This document shows, piece after piece, positions 5,787 to 13,579 of a stretch of DNA of 32,439 nucleotides (position 1 is its first letter; every line of letters begins with the position of its first letter). A model generated the notes under the pieces. The model was not told the origin of the DNA. It saw nothing but the letters and a program-made list of their open reading frames with translations, and made no database searches. Source of the stretch: Pseudofrankia saprophytica (GTDB lineage: Bacteria > Actinomycetota > Actinomycetes > Frankiales > Frankiaceae). The translations under genes and the position numbers were made by a program. Location of the stretch: assembly GCF_000235425.2 (NCBI RefSeq), contig NZ_KI912266.1, positions 4,250,180 to 4,282,618 of the forward strand, in the 5' to 3' direction.

Positions 5787-8537
5787 TCAGGCCCCGGGGG
5801 AACCGGCCAGGCTGTCGAGGCTGGCGAGGACCGCGCGGATGTCGGCCGCGATCTCGCTCACGACGGGTTCGCGCAGCACGGTGTCGTGGTCGCCGCCGAC
5901 GGTGCGGAACGTCGCGTCGCTGGCCAGCAGCGGACGCCAGGCCTCCGTGCGTCGCCGCGGCGAGGCGGCCGCCGTGTAGACGAGAGCCCGCCCGTTCCAG
6001 GGGCTGGGCCGGTACAACCTGGTCAGCACCCGCGACTGGTTGTAGAAGACGTCGTACTGGTTCATGCCCTTGAACTGGACGACGCCGGCCAGGGGGAGCT
6101 GGGCGGCCTGCCTGGCCCGGTCGAGCAGGACCCGGGCCCTCGTCGCGGCGCGCGACGGGCCGCCCGCGGCCGCACCCTCGACCTGGTCCGATGCCGATGC
6201 CAGGGCGGGGTGCGAGCCCGTGCTCGGGCCGCCGGGAAGCCGCGAGGGCTGCACTGCGCCCGCGAAGACGCCGGCCGATGTGTCGGGCAGGAAGCTGTCG
6301 ATGAGGATGAGCAGGTCGACGTCCTGGCCGGCCTCGGTAAGCAGACGCGCGGTCTCGAAGGCGACGAGCCCGCCGAACGAGTGTCCCGCGAGGGTGAACG
6401 GGCCGGTGGGCTGTAGCAGGCGCAGGGTGCGGGCGTGGCGGCGGGCGGCCGCCTGGATCGACCAGTCAGGCAGGCCGCGGTACTCGAGGCCGTGGGCCTG
6501 GACTCCGTAGACGGGGCGGTCGCCGTCGAAGTGGCGGGCGAAGCCGAGCATGCCGACGGCGAGGCCACCGGCGCCGCAGAAGCAGAACAGCGGCCGGCCG
6601 CTGCCGCTGGTGCGCAGCGGGACGACGCTGGGGTGCCGCAGGGTGTCGGTGTCGACGTTGCGCAGCCGGGCGGTGAATTCGGCGACGGTGGGGGCGTCGG
6701 CGACAGTGGAGGTGGGGAGCCGGACCCCGAGCTCGTCGGTGACCCTGGCCAGGAGCTCCTCGGCGATGAGGGAGTCGCCGCCGAGCTCGACGAAGTCGTC
6801 GTGGACGCCTACGTCGTCGAGGTGCAGGGCGACGGCCCACACGCCGGCGACGGCCTCCTCCCACTGGTCGCGGGGCGGGTCCTGGCCCGGACGCGGACCG
6901 GCGGGGGCCGGGGGCAGGCTGAGTCGGTCGACCTTGCCGCGACCGGTCCTCGGCAGCGCCGCGACCAGCATGACGGTGGCCGGCACCATGTAGGAGGGCA
7001 GCTTGGCCCGTAGCAGGCGCCTGATCGACGCCGGTGAGACCCGGGCGCCCGCGGCCGGGACGACGTAGGCGACCAGGCGGGTCCGCTCCTGGGCCGCGTC
7101 GGCCACGACGACGGCCTCGAGCACGTCCGTGCTGGCCAGCAGGGCGGACTCGATCTCGATCGGCTCGACGAGGTAACCGCGGATCTTCACAGCCGCGTCG
7201 TTGCGACCGACGACGGTGAGCTGACCGCCGGCGTCGACGCGTCCGAGGTCCCCGGTGCGGTAGGTCGGCGTGCCGTCCGGCCCGACACCGAAGCGCGACG
7301 CGATCGCTTCAGGCGCACGCCAGTAGCTGCCCGTGATGAAGTGACCTGTCACGACGATCTCGCCCGTCTCGCCCGTCGGCATCTCGGCCCCGTCCGGCGA
7401 GACCACCCGCACGCGGACGTCGACCACCGGCCGCCCCGCCGGCATCACGCCGTCCGGGAGGACCTCGTCCGGCCAGATCGGGTCGCAGGTCGTCGTGCCG
7501 AGCTCCGAGGCGCCGTAGGAGACCAGGAACGCCGCGGTCGTCGGTACGTGGTGGCGGGCCAGTTCGATGTCGCGGGCGTAGATCGGCTCGCCGACCGACA
7601 TGACGAACCGCATGCTGTCGAGCACCTCGTCCGGATCGAGGCAGCCGAACACGGTCCGGATCAGTACCGGGGTGGCGACGAGGCCGGCCGGCCGGATCGC
7701 GCGCAGCCAGTCGGCCAGGTCGCGGACGCCGCGGACCCGGGGGTCGTACATCTCGATGGTGGCGCCGAAGACGAGCGGGCCGATCGTGCGGTTCATGCCC
7801 GAGATGAAGGAGTAGGGCAGGAGGAGCGGCAGACGGTCGCCCGGACCCGGCCGCATCACGCCCTTCACCTGAATGGCGTAGTGCTGACCCAGCAGGGCGC
7901 GGTGGTGCCACAGGACACCCTTCGGCACTCCGGTCGACCCGGAGGTGAAGATGAGCACCGCCGGATCGGTGTCGGCCCGGTGCGGCGCCCTCGAGGCCAC
8001 CCGGTCGGCGAGCGCCGGGGACCAACCGGCGGCGGGACTGTCATCGACCTCGACGGTGGTCATGATCCCCGTCAGCGCGGCGGCAGTGCCCGCCTCGGCG
8101 GAGCCAGGCGGCCCGGTGACGCACACCGAGGCCCCAGCCAGTCCCACGATCTGGGCGAGGCGGTCGGCGGGATGCATCCTGTCGAGGGGCACGCAGGGCC
8201 GGCCGCTCGCGATGACACCCAGGACGGCGGCGATCCCGCTCGCGTCGTGGGGAAGGAGCACAGCGACCGGCGCGTCGGGGTCGGCCGCGGCGGGCTCCCG
8301 CAGGACGCGGTCCGCCACGACGTCCGCCCAGGCGACGAGCTGGGTGTAGGTGACGGCACGGTGTTCGTCGCGAACGGCGACCAGGTCGGGGCACGCCGCG
8401 GCGACGGCGCGGACCCGGTCCATGACGTTGCCGAACCGGTCGTCGGGATGCAGTGGCGGCACCGGCGTAGCCGGGGTGGCCTGGCCTTTCCACACGTCAG
8501 CCCGGTCCGTGGACCCAGGGACCATCGGTGTTGCCAT
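5787..8537 (-). CDS. NRPS-like enzyme: adenylation - carrier protein - thioesterase
   Basis: This 916-residue protein would activate an acid as its adenylate, load it on a phosphopantetheine arm and release it through a type I thioesterase. It starts at ATG 8537 with GGGAGG 4 nt upstream. The adenylation domain (about 40-540) has FTSGSTGVPKG (197-207), SYGASELG, YRTGD (426-430), VKIRGYLVEPIEIE and the C-terminal lysine in GRGKVDR (about K535). The carrier domain (about 556-625) has VELGGDSL with Ser589. The thioesterase (about 640-910) has GHSFGG (Ser720) and a late GGDHDTVL (His884). There is no condensation domain. The A4 core, normally FDAS in amino-acid-activating domains, reads FISG (244-247), so the Asp that binds the amino group is Ile245. 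This suggests an acid without an alpha-amino group. The A-T-TE order matches enzymes such as atromentin synthetases and RalA that use aryl-pyruvates, and the next gene could supply a 2-oxo acid. Confidence 0.9.
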   Translation of the reverse strand: MATPMVPGSTDRADVWKGQATPATPVPPLHPDDRFGNVMDRVRAVAAACPDLVAVRDEHRAVTYTQLVAWADVVADRVLREPAAADPDAPVAVLLPHDASGIAAVLGVIASGRPCVPLDRMHPADRLAQIVGLAGASVCVTGPPGSAEAGTAAALTGIMTTVEVDDSPAAGWSPALADRVASRAPHRADTDPAVLIFTSGSTGVPKGVLWHHRALLGQHYAIQVKGVMRPGPGDRLPLLLPYSFISGMNRTIGPLVFGATIEMYDPRVRGVRDLADWLRAIRPAGLVATPVLIRTVFGCLDPDEVLDSMRFVMSVGEPIYARDIELARHHVPTTAAFLVSYGASELGTTTCDPIWPDEVLPDGVMPAGRPVVDVRVRVVSPDGAEMPTGETGEIVVTGHFITGSYWRAPEAIASRFGVGPDGTPTYRTGDLGRVDAGGQLTVVGRNDAAVKIRGYLVEPIEIESALLASTDVLEAVVVADAAQERTRLVAYVVPAAGARVSPASIRRLLRAKLPSYMVPATVMLVAALPRTGRGKVDRLSLPPAPAGPRPGQDPPRDQWEEAVAGVWAVALHLDDVGVHDDFVELGGDSLIAEELLARVTDELGVRLPTSTVADAPTVAEFTARLRNVDTDTLRHPSVVPLRTSGSGRPLFCFCGAGGLAVGMLGFARHFDGDRPVYGVQAHGLEYRGLPDWSIQAAARRHARTLRLLQPTGPFTLAGHSFGGLVAFETARLLTEAGQDVDLLILIDSFLPDTSAGVFAGAVQPSRLPGGPSTGSHPALASASDQVEGAAAGGPSRAATRARVLLDRARQAAQLPLAGVVQFKGMNQYDVFYNQSRVLTRLYRPSPWNGRALVYTAAASPRRRTEAWRPLLASDATFRTVGGDHDTVLREPVVSEIAADIRAVLASLDSLAGSPGA

Positions 8538-8900
8538 GACGCCTCCCGGGCGGGCTTCGGTATGAGAGCCGTGACCGCGTGCTCAGGTCCCCCCCGGATT
8601 TAACACGAAAGGCTTTGCCTCCGGCCAACCGCGTCGGTGTCGGGCCATTGACCTATGTACGGTTGCCTTAGGCGTTCGGCCCCATAACGCCGGTTGACCC
8701 TGACGTAAGTGTAGGGTTACCCGGGCGAATGGAGATGTTGCGGCCGGTGGCGTTTGATCTCGGCTGTGCCCCTGCTTGCGGTGGATCCGGGTAGCGCAAT
8801 GTAGCAGTGACTGCCTTTGGCTTGACGCAGGGAGGACCTTTTGCCACGATGGCCACTCGCCCCAACGCGTCGATGCCGGCGACGGGCGACCGGTGGTTGT

Positions 8901-8936
8901 GTCATCACCGGGACAGTCGTGCCATCACCGGAACAT
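8901..8936. repeat. Two tandem copies of an ~18-bp motif around CATCACCGG
   Basis: GTCATCACCGGGACA at 8901-8915 is followed 20 bp later by GCCATCACCGGAACA at 8921-8935, with two mismatches over 15 bases. A looser related string (ATGTTCCG...ATGATGGCGCACCGG) occurs at about 8986-9021 in a different arrangement. Such repeated subterminal motifs are seen at ends of some insertion sequences, but no element can be defined here. Confidence 0.55.
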
Positions 8937-9232
8937 GGGCCCCGGGCTGAGCGGGTGATGCCGCCTCCATGAACGCGCCCGTCAATGTTCCGAGTGCGAA
9001 CTTTCGATGATGGCGCACCGGGGAAGGCTGGCCGGAACACGTCCGCTGAATCCCAGCCCCCGCGCCTTCAGGGCGCTTGACCGCCCATTCGCGGCCGGCG
9101 GGAGCCGCCAGCCGCGGGGTAACACCTGCCGGCCCGACGCGGCCCGGGGCCGCGAACCAGCTGGTGTTTGTGGGCGACGGCGAGACCCCGGCCCATTCGC
9201 CGGCGGTGGAGGAACACGAAGCGTCCCGCGGA

Positions 9233-9273
9233 CGACCACTGTCTACGCCGTGGCCCGCGTTCGACAGTGGTCG
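9233..9273. repeat. 11-bp inverted repeat with 19-nt spacer
   Basis: CGACCACTGTC (9233-9243) and GACAGTGGTCG (9263-9273) are exact reverse complements. The repeat lies 155 bp beyond the stop of the SDR gene, in gene-free DNA. It could be a terminator-like hairpin for the six-gene minus-strand operon or a protein site. Confidence 0.6.
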
Positions 9274-9427
9274 CATTGAGCGATCCGGCCACGTGATGGA
9301 CCACGACTACCTCACCGGCACGGTCCACCTGGGGGACGGCGGCACCACCGCGGCCTGGCGGCGCCCGCGGCCAGGCGACGTCCTCGGGTGCCGAGGGCCG
9401 CCTGCTCGACCTTCGCCTCGGTACGGA

Positions 9428-10270
9428 TCATCCACGCCGGTCTTCGGCCGCCGGCGAAGCGTGCGTCTCGTCCGCGTGGGCGGTGGCGGCGCCGCGGCTC
9501 ATCGCGAGCACGGCGTCGCGGCGAGGCAGCGCGCCGAACGGTGAGCCGCCGGTCGGCTCGGGGGCGCCGAAGATCCAGGTAGGCCCGTCCGGGAGGTGGT
9601 CGAGTGCCTGGCGGGCCACGTCCGCGGGGTCGGCGAGCTCGCCGTATGGCTCGCCCTTGGCGTCGAACACCCGGCGCATCGACGGTGTGTCGGTCTTGCC
9701 GAGCACGAGGCTCAGGACGTCGACCCCGCCAGAGCGCCATTCCGCCCACAGCGCCTCGGCCAGGATGAGGTCGAACGCCTTGGTGGCTCCGTAGGTGGCG
9801 AGCGTGGCGCCGCCGGCCCAGGCCGCGCCCGAGGTGACGAGCACGACGCCTCCCCGCCCGCGCGCGACCATCGGCCCGCCGAAGCGGTAGGCGGCCTCGA
9901 GCACGCTGTCGCAGTTGCGGTGGATCAGCTTCAGGTGGGTGTCGAGGTCCTTGTCGAGGAAGGGCATGCTGAAGTCGTCGCCGCCGGCGTTGTAGACGAA
10001 CAGCCCCACCTCGACGTCGGACGTCGCGGTCGCGAGCCGCGCCAGGGCGTCCGGGGCGCTGAGATCGAGCGCGACGGTGCGGACCTCGACACCGTGCTTC
10101 CCGCGGACCTCGACGGCGAACGCCTCCAGCACGGAGACCCGCCGCGCGACCAGCACGACGTTCAGGCCTCTGGCGGCCATCTCGTGGGCGAACGCGGCCC
10201 CGATCCCGTCGGACCCGCCGGCCACGATGCCCCAGGGCCCGTACCTGTCGTTCGTCGCGGCGTCAGCCAT
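9428..10270 (-). CDS. SDR family NAD(P)-dependent oxidoreductase
   Basis: This classical-type short-chain dehydrogenase of 280 residues is expected to interconvert an alcohol and a ketone. The Rossmann glycine motif is GGSDGIG (about 18-24), the adenine-ring motif is YNAGG (NNAG-like), the catalytic Ser lies in VLVTSGAAWAGG, and the Tyr/Lys pair is YGATK. The ATG at 10270 has a GAGGAG ribosome binding site about 5 nt away. It shares 8 bases (ATGGCTGA) with the end of the isomerase gene upstream, indicating translational coupling. It is the last gene of the six-gene operon. The His/Ala/Glu-rich C-terminal tail of about 25 residues is beyond the usual fold. Confidence 0.87.
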   Translation of the reverse strand: MADAATNDRYGPWGIVAGGSDGIGAAFAHEMAARGLNVVLVARRVSVLEAFAVEVRGKHGVEVRTVALDLSAPDALARLATATSDVEVGLFVYNAGGDDFSMPFLDKDLDTHLKLIHRNCDSVLEAAYRFGGPMVARGRGGVVLVTSGAAWAGGATLATYGATKAFDLILAEALWAEWRSGGVDVLSLVLGKTDTPSMRRVFDAKGEPYGELADPADVARQALDHLPDGPTWIFGAPEPTGGSPFGALPRRDAVLAMSRGAATAHADETHASPAAEDRRG

Positions 10271-11159
10271 CGTGTCTCCTCGTCTCTCGGGGCCAGCGGC
10301 CCCAGTGGGTCTGCATTGGTCCGCGGTCGGCGGTTCGGTCGGCGGACGCCAGGGCCAGGAGGCCACGCGCCCCCTCGACACACCGGCGGGCCCGTTCCTC
10401 GGTCGACTCGCCCGCCAGGGCTCGGGACAGCATGGGAACCTCGAGGCCGATCACGATGCCCGGCGGGAGCGCGGCGAGGATCTCCCGCAGCGGCAGCTCG
10501 CCCTCACCTGGCACCATCCGGTCGATCGAGTCCTCGCGGTACACCGAGCCGCGCTGGCGCACCGTGTGATCGCTAAGCTGCGCATAGGCGATCAACACGG
10601 GGTCGACGGCCGCGAGGTCCGCCGCAGTGTGCCCGGAACGCACCAGGTGCATGGTGTCGATCAGCAGGCGGAAGTTCGGGCGCGCGACGTGGCGTACCGC
10701 GGCCAACGCGCCAGGAAGATCCTTGATTGTCAGTGACGGGGCGAACTCGACCGTCGTCTGCATCCCTCGCTCGCCCGCCAGCTCGGCGAGCACCCCGAAC
10801 TCGTCCAGGCTGCGCGGGAGGTCCGGGTCCATCGTCACGGTGTTGACCATCGCGACGCCGAGCTCGGCCATCAGGTCGAGATCGGCGGCGTAACCGCGCA
10901 TGTCGCTGCCGGGACGGACGACGAACCCCTCGGCGAGGGAGATCGACACGTCGCGGTCGCGCAGCGCGGCCGCCGTCCGCCGTCGCAGCGCCGGGTCGTC
11001 ACGCAGCGAGAATGACGCATAGCCGTGCGGGTTGACTGGGTTCCCGGAGAGCACGGCGGCTATGTAACGGCAGCCGAGGTCGGCGGTGAGGTTGACGAAC
11101 TCCACCGGCGGCAGCCCGAAGACGGTCTGGTGCTCTATTCCCAAGCGTTCCGTGTCCAT
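10263..11159 (-). CDS. Sugar phosphate isomerase/epimerase-like TIM-barrel protein
   Basis: This is a 298-residue protein of the AP-endonuclease-2/xylose isomerase-like barrel family, which binds divalent metal and often acts in sugar, inositol or 2-keto acid metabolism. Barrel-like strands end in metal-ligand candidates: VNTVTMDPD, TTVEFAPS (Glu), LLIDTMHLVRSG (Asp and His), YAQLSDH (Asp and His) and VIGLEVPM (Glu). That set of Glu-Asp/His-Asp/His-Glu matches the family. The ATG at 11159 follows GAGG by 4-5 nt. The stop overlaps the SDR start by 8 bases. The substrate is unknown; its place among dehydrogenases suggests isomerisation or epimerisation of a hydroxy or keto intermediate. Confidence 0.82.
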   Translation of the reverse strand: MDTERLGIEHQTVFGLPPVEFVNLTADLGCRYIAAVLSGNPVNPHGYASFSLRDDPALRRRTAAALRDRDVSISLAEGFVVRPGSDMRGYAADLDLMAELGVAMVNTVTMDPDLPRSLDEFGVLAELAGERGMQTTVEFAPSLTIKDLPGALAAVRHVARPNFRLLIDTMHLVRSGHTAADLAAVDPVLIAYAQLSDHTVRQRGSVYREDSIDRMVPGEGELPLREILAALPPGIVIGLEVPMLSRALAGESTEERARRCVEGARGLLALASADRTADRGPMQTHWGRWPRETRRHDG

Positions 11160-11225
11160 CAGACCTCATAGCCAGGCGATGTCCGGCCGTTGTCGGTGTC
11201 CGTTCGCGGTCAGGTGGATTCGCGG

Positions 11226-12035
11226 TCAGGCGGACCGGATCGCGGCGACGAAGCGTCGCGCCACCTCGACGAGTTCCCTTCCGGGGGCGTCGCCGAGGAC
11301 GTCCGCCATCAGCGTGACGTCCTTGGTGAGCGTCAGGTTGGCTGGCGAGGCCGCGAGGCCCGCGATGGAGCCGGCGCGCAGCCGCACTCCGGAGGCCACG
11401 CACGCCGAGCTGCTCGTCGCCAGGACCGCCGCGAGGCCGGCCGGATCGACGCCGAGCGATTCCCCCGCCCTCATCGCGTCGTCCGCGAGGGCGATCTGCG
11501 CCGAGAACAGCGTGTTGTTGATGAGTTTCGCGTGCGATCCGGCCCCGATCCCGCCGAGATGCACGACGTGGTTGGACAGTGTCGACATCAGGCCGGCGAC
11601 GTCGGCCAGCGCCGTGGCGTCGCCGCCGACCATGATGGTCAGCTCGCCGGTCAGCGCCCGTGGGGCGCCGCCGCTCACCGGCGCGTCGAGGACGCGCAGG
11701 CGGTGTTTCGCCGCCTGCTCGGCGATCTTCCGGATCTGCGCGGGTGCCACCGTGCTGTGCACGAGCACCACCGATCCGGGTTCGAGTGTCTCCGCGAGGC
11801 CGTCCGGGCCGAACAGCACCTCTTCCACACCCGCCGCGTCGAAGACGCAGATGCCGACGGCCTCGACCGCCGCGCCCATCTCGGCCGGTGTCGCCGCGAT
11901 GGTGGCGCCGGTGCCCGCGAACGGCTCCAGCGACGCCGACCGCCGGGCATAAAGCGTCAGGTCGTGGCCCTCGGCCTGGATCCGCTGCGCCATCGGCAGG
12001 CCCATGCTGCCTAGCCCGATGAAGCCAACCTTCAC
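11226..12035 (-). CDS. NAD(P)-dependent oxidoreductase, 3-hydroxyisobutyrate dehydrogenase family (copy 1)
   Basis: A beta-hydroxyacid dehydrogenase of 269 residues. The GTG at 12035 is chosen because AAGGAGGGC lies 5-6 nt upstream, an excellent site; the frame is open 13 codons further. The dinucleotide motif is VGFIGLGSMGLPMA (2-15). The substrate-binding motif is DAPVSGGAPRALTGELTIMVGG, and the catalytic lysine lies in GSHAKLINNTL with the following Asn. The family oxidises 3-hydroxy acids to semialdehydes or reduces tartronate-type semialdehydes. It lies 85 nt after a second member of the same family. The two are clearly diverged, as shown by their different substrate motifs, so they probably act on different intermediates. 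Confidence 0.88.
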   Translation of the reverse strand: MKVGFIGLGSMGLPMAQRIQAEGHDLTLYARRSASLEPFAGTGATIAATPAEMGAAVEAVGICVFDAAGVEEVLFGPDGLAETLEPGSVVLVHSTVAPAQIRKIAEQAAKHRLRVLDAPVSGGAPRALTGELTIMVGGDATALADVAGLMSTLSNHVVHLGGIGAGSHAKLINNTLFSAQIALADDAMRAGESLGVDPAGLAAVLATSSSACVASGVRLRAGSIAGLAASPANLTLTKDVTLMADVLGDAPGRELVEVARRFVAAIRSA

Positions 12036-12120
12036 GGTGCCCTCCTTGTGGTGGCTCTCGACGCCCCGAGGCATCCGACCGCTGCGCGCCTGGGGACGAC
12101 CTCGATCCTCGCGGCCGTGG

Positions 12121-12963
12121 TCAGGGAGTGCCGCCGGGTGCGCCTGGCTGCCGGAGCACCTTCTTCTCGACGGCGTCCGACGACAGGACCGTTCCGATGA
12201 TCCCGAGGTCCGCGCCGGCGCTGCGGGCGACCTCGCGCACCACGGTGATGTCCTTGAGCATCAGGTCCCCGATCCGGCCGGGGACCGCGTCGGCCGAGCC
12301 ACCGCTGGCGACGACACCGAGGCCGCGGCTGGCTCCGCTGCCGTGCTGCAGGGCCGCCAGGATCGCCTGCTCCTCGATCCCGAGCGAGCCCGCGAGGCGC
12401 ACCGCGTCGATCGCGAGCCCCACCTGCGCCACGAACAGCGCGTTGTTCACGAGCTTCACCCGCTGGCCGTTGCCGAGCTGCCCGACGAACATGACGGGCG
12501 ACGCGTACGTGGCGAGCACCGGGCGCATCCGGTCCAGCAGGGCCTCGTCGCCGCCGACCCAGAGCGTGAGCCTGCCCGCGGCGATGTCGTGCGGCCCGCC
12601 CGAGAGCGCGGCGTCGAGCACCCCGACCCCGTGGCCGGATCCCGCCTCGGCGAGCAGCCGGGCGGTCGCGGGGTCGGAGGTCGTGTGCTGGACGAGCGTC
12701 GCACCTGGCTTCATCGCCGCGAGGGCGCCCTGCGGGCCGAGGCACACCGACCGGACCTGCTCGTCGGTCAGCACGACGACGAACACCGCGTCGGCGTCGC
12801 GGACCGTCGCCGGCACCGTCGCGGCCCAGGTCAGCCCGTCGGCCTCGGCCGCCGCCCTGGCCTCCGGGCGGCGGACCAGGACGGTGACGTCGTGGCCCGC
12901 CGCCCTCAGCCGGTCGAGTATCGGCCGGCCCATGCGGCCTGGCCCGACGAATCCGATCTTCAT
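12121..12963 (-). CDS. NAD(P)-dependent oxidoreductase, 3-hydroxyisobutyrate dehydrogenase family (copy 2)
   Basis: This second beta-hydroxyacid dehydrogenase has 280 residues and starts at ATG 12963 with GGAGG 5 nt upstream. The nucleotide motif is IGFVGPGRMGRPI, the substrate motif is DAALSGGPHDIAAGRLTLWVGG, and the catalytic lysine is in QRVKLVNNALF. Compared with copy 1, the usual PVSGG is ALSGG with a following PHD, which may alter the substrate pocket. It lies 43 nt after the NTF2-like gene in the same operon. Confidence 0.88.
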   Translation of the reverse strand: MKIGFVGPGRMGRPILDRLRAAGHDVTVLVRRPEARAAAEADGLTWAATVPATVRDADAVFVVVLTDEQVRSVCLGPQGALAAMKPGATLVQHTTSDPATARLLAEAGSGHGVGVLDAALSGGPHDIAAGRLTLWVGGDEALLDRMRPVLATYASPVMFVGQLGNGQRVKLVNNALFVAQVGLAIDAVRLAGSLGIEEQAILAALQHGSGASRGLGVVASGGSADAVPGRIGDLMLKDITVVREVARSAGADLGIIGTVLSSDAVEKKVLRQPGAPGGTP

Positions 12964-13006
12964 TGATCCTCCAGGCATCGTGCTGTCGGCACCGGGCGGC
13001 CCCGAC

Positions 13007-13579
13007 TCAGGCCGACGTCCGGCCGCCGGCGGCGGGCGTGGCCGAGGCTGGCGGTTGCGGTGGCCCAGGTGGGCCCGGTGGCGCCGGTGGTGCGGGTGGT
13101 GCCAGCATCTCGCGGTGTTCGGGGGTGCCGTCGAGGTTGGCGTTGACCCGCTCGCTGATGCGCCAGCCCTCCGTAGTTCGTACCCAGCGCCAGGTGTTCG
13201 CGGAGACGCGGGCGACCCAGAACCGGTCGGCGTCGGCGTCCCAGCGGATGTTGAGGGCGTAGCTGCGGCCGGTCGCCTCGTCGCCGTCGACCACGATGTG
13301 CGGCACCGTCAGCACGTGGCCGCAGCCGTTGCGGATCAGGCTCTGGTGGCCGCCGTTGACCATGTCGACGATGTCGCCCCGGCCCCGCATCCGCAGCTGG
13401 GGGACGGCGTCGAAGGTGCCGTCCTCGGTCCAGAGTGCCGCCGTGGCCTGCGCCGAACCGCTGTCGACGGCGGGCCCGTACTGGGCGACCAGCTGCATGA
13501 TCTCGACCTGGTCCTCGAGCGCGTGGACCCTGGCCGCCAGTTTCTCGACCATGGCACGAAGATCATCGATCTCGCTCAT
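13007..13579 (-). CDS. NTF2-like (SnoaL-type) protein with N-terminal coiled coil and proline-rich tail
   Basis: A 190-residue protein whose central part (about 28-155) fits the SnoaL_4/NTF2-like cone fold: an early YGPAVDSG helix, ALWTEDGTFD, a GRGDIVDMVNGGH helix, HVLTVPHIVVDGDEATG, and a strand ending in RTTEGWRISER. Such folds serve as small dehydratases, isomerases or oxygenase partners on ring compounds. The first 28 residues form a likely coiled coil (leucine and valine heptads), and residues 161-178 are a Pro-rich low-complexity tail. The start overlaps the stop of the alcohol dehydrogenase gene by ATGA (13576-13579), so the two are translationally coupled and probably work on one pathway. 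Confidence 0.82.
   Translation of the reverse strand: MSEIDDLRAMVEKLAARVHALEDQVEIMQLVAQYGPAVDSGSAQATAALWTEDGTFDAVPQLRMRGRGDIVDMVNGGHQSLIRNGCGHVLTVPHIVVDGDEATGRSYALNIRWDADADRFWVARVSANTWRWVRTTEGWRISERVNANLDGTPEHREMLAPPAPPAPPGPPGPPQPPASATPAAGGRTSA

Larger units (their letters stand above)
8538..9427. other. 890-bp region without a supportable gene
   Basis: I find no frame with a recognisable protein family or a good start site. GC drops somewhat between about 8580 and 8830, which would suit the promoter of the minus-strand adenylation-thioesterase gene; I could not fix a -35/-10 pair. The stretch holds a 20-bp-period repeat (CATCACCGG at 8903 and 8923, each followed by a G/A and ACA) and an 11-bp inverted repeat (9233-9243 with 9263-9273). 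The rest looks like degenerate, formerly coding or mobile-element DNA, but no transposase fragment can be read. Confidence 0.5.

Noticed and set aside
4311-6416. A 701-codon plus-strand frame antisense to the oxidase and the A-T-TE gene
   Set aside because: It has the Arg/Gly/Asp-rich composition of antisense frames in high-GC coding DNA and no domain, while the opposite strand encodes two complete enzyme families.
8640-8720. An iron box (DtxR/IdeR-type) around GGTTGCCTTAGG upstream of the A-T-TE gene
   Set aside because: The match to the 19-bp palindrome is poor and there is no second half-site. Nothing else suggests a siderophore cluster.
8905-9276. A 123-codon minus-strand frame in the gene-free region
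   Set aside because: No ribosome binding site or recognisable domain. The codon pattern does not show the strong third-position GC bias of neighbouring genes.
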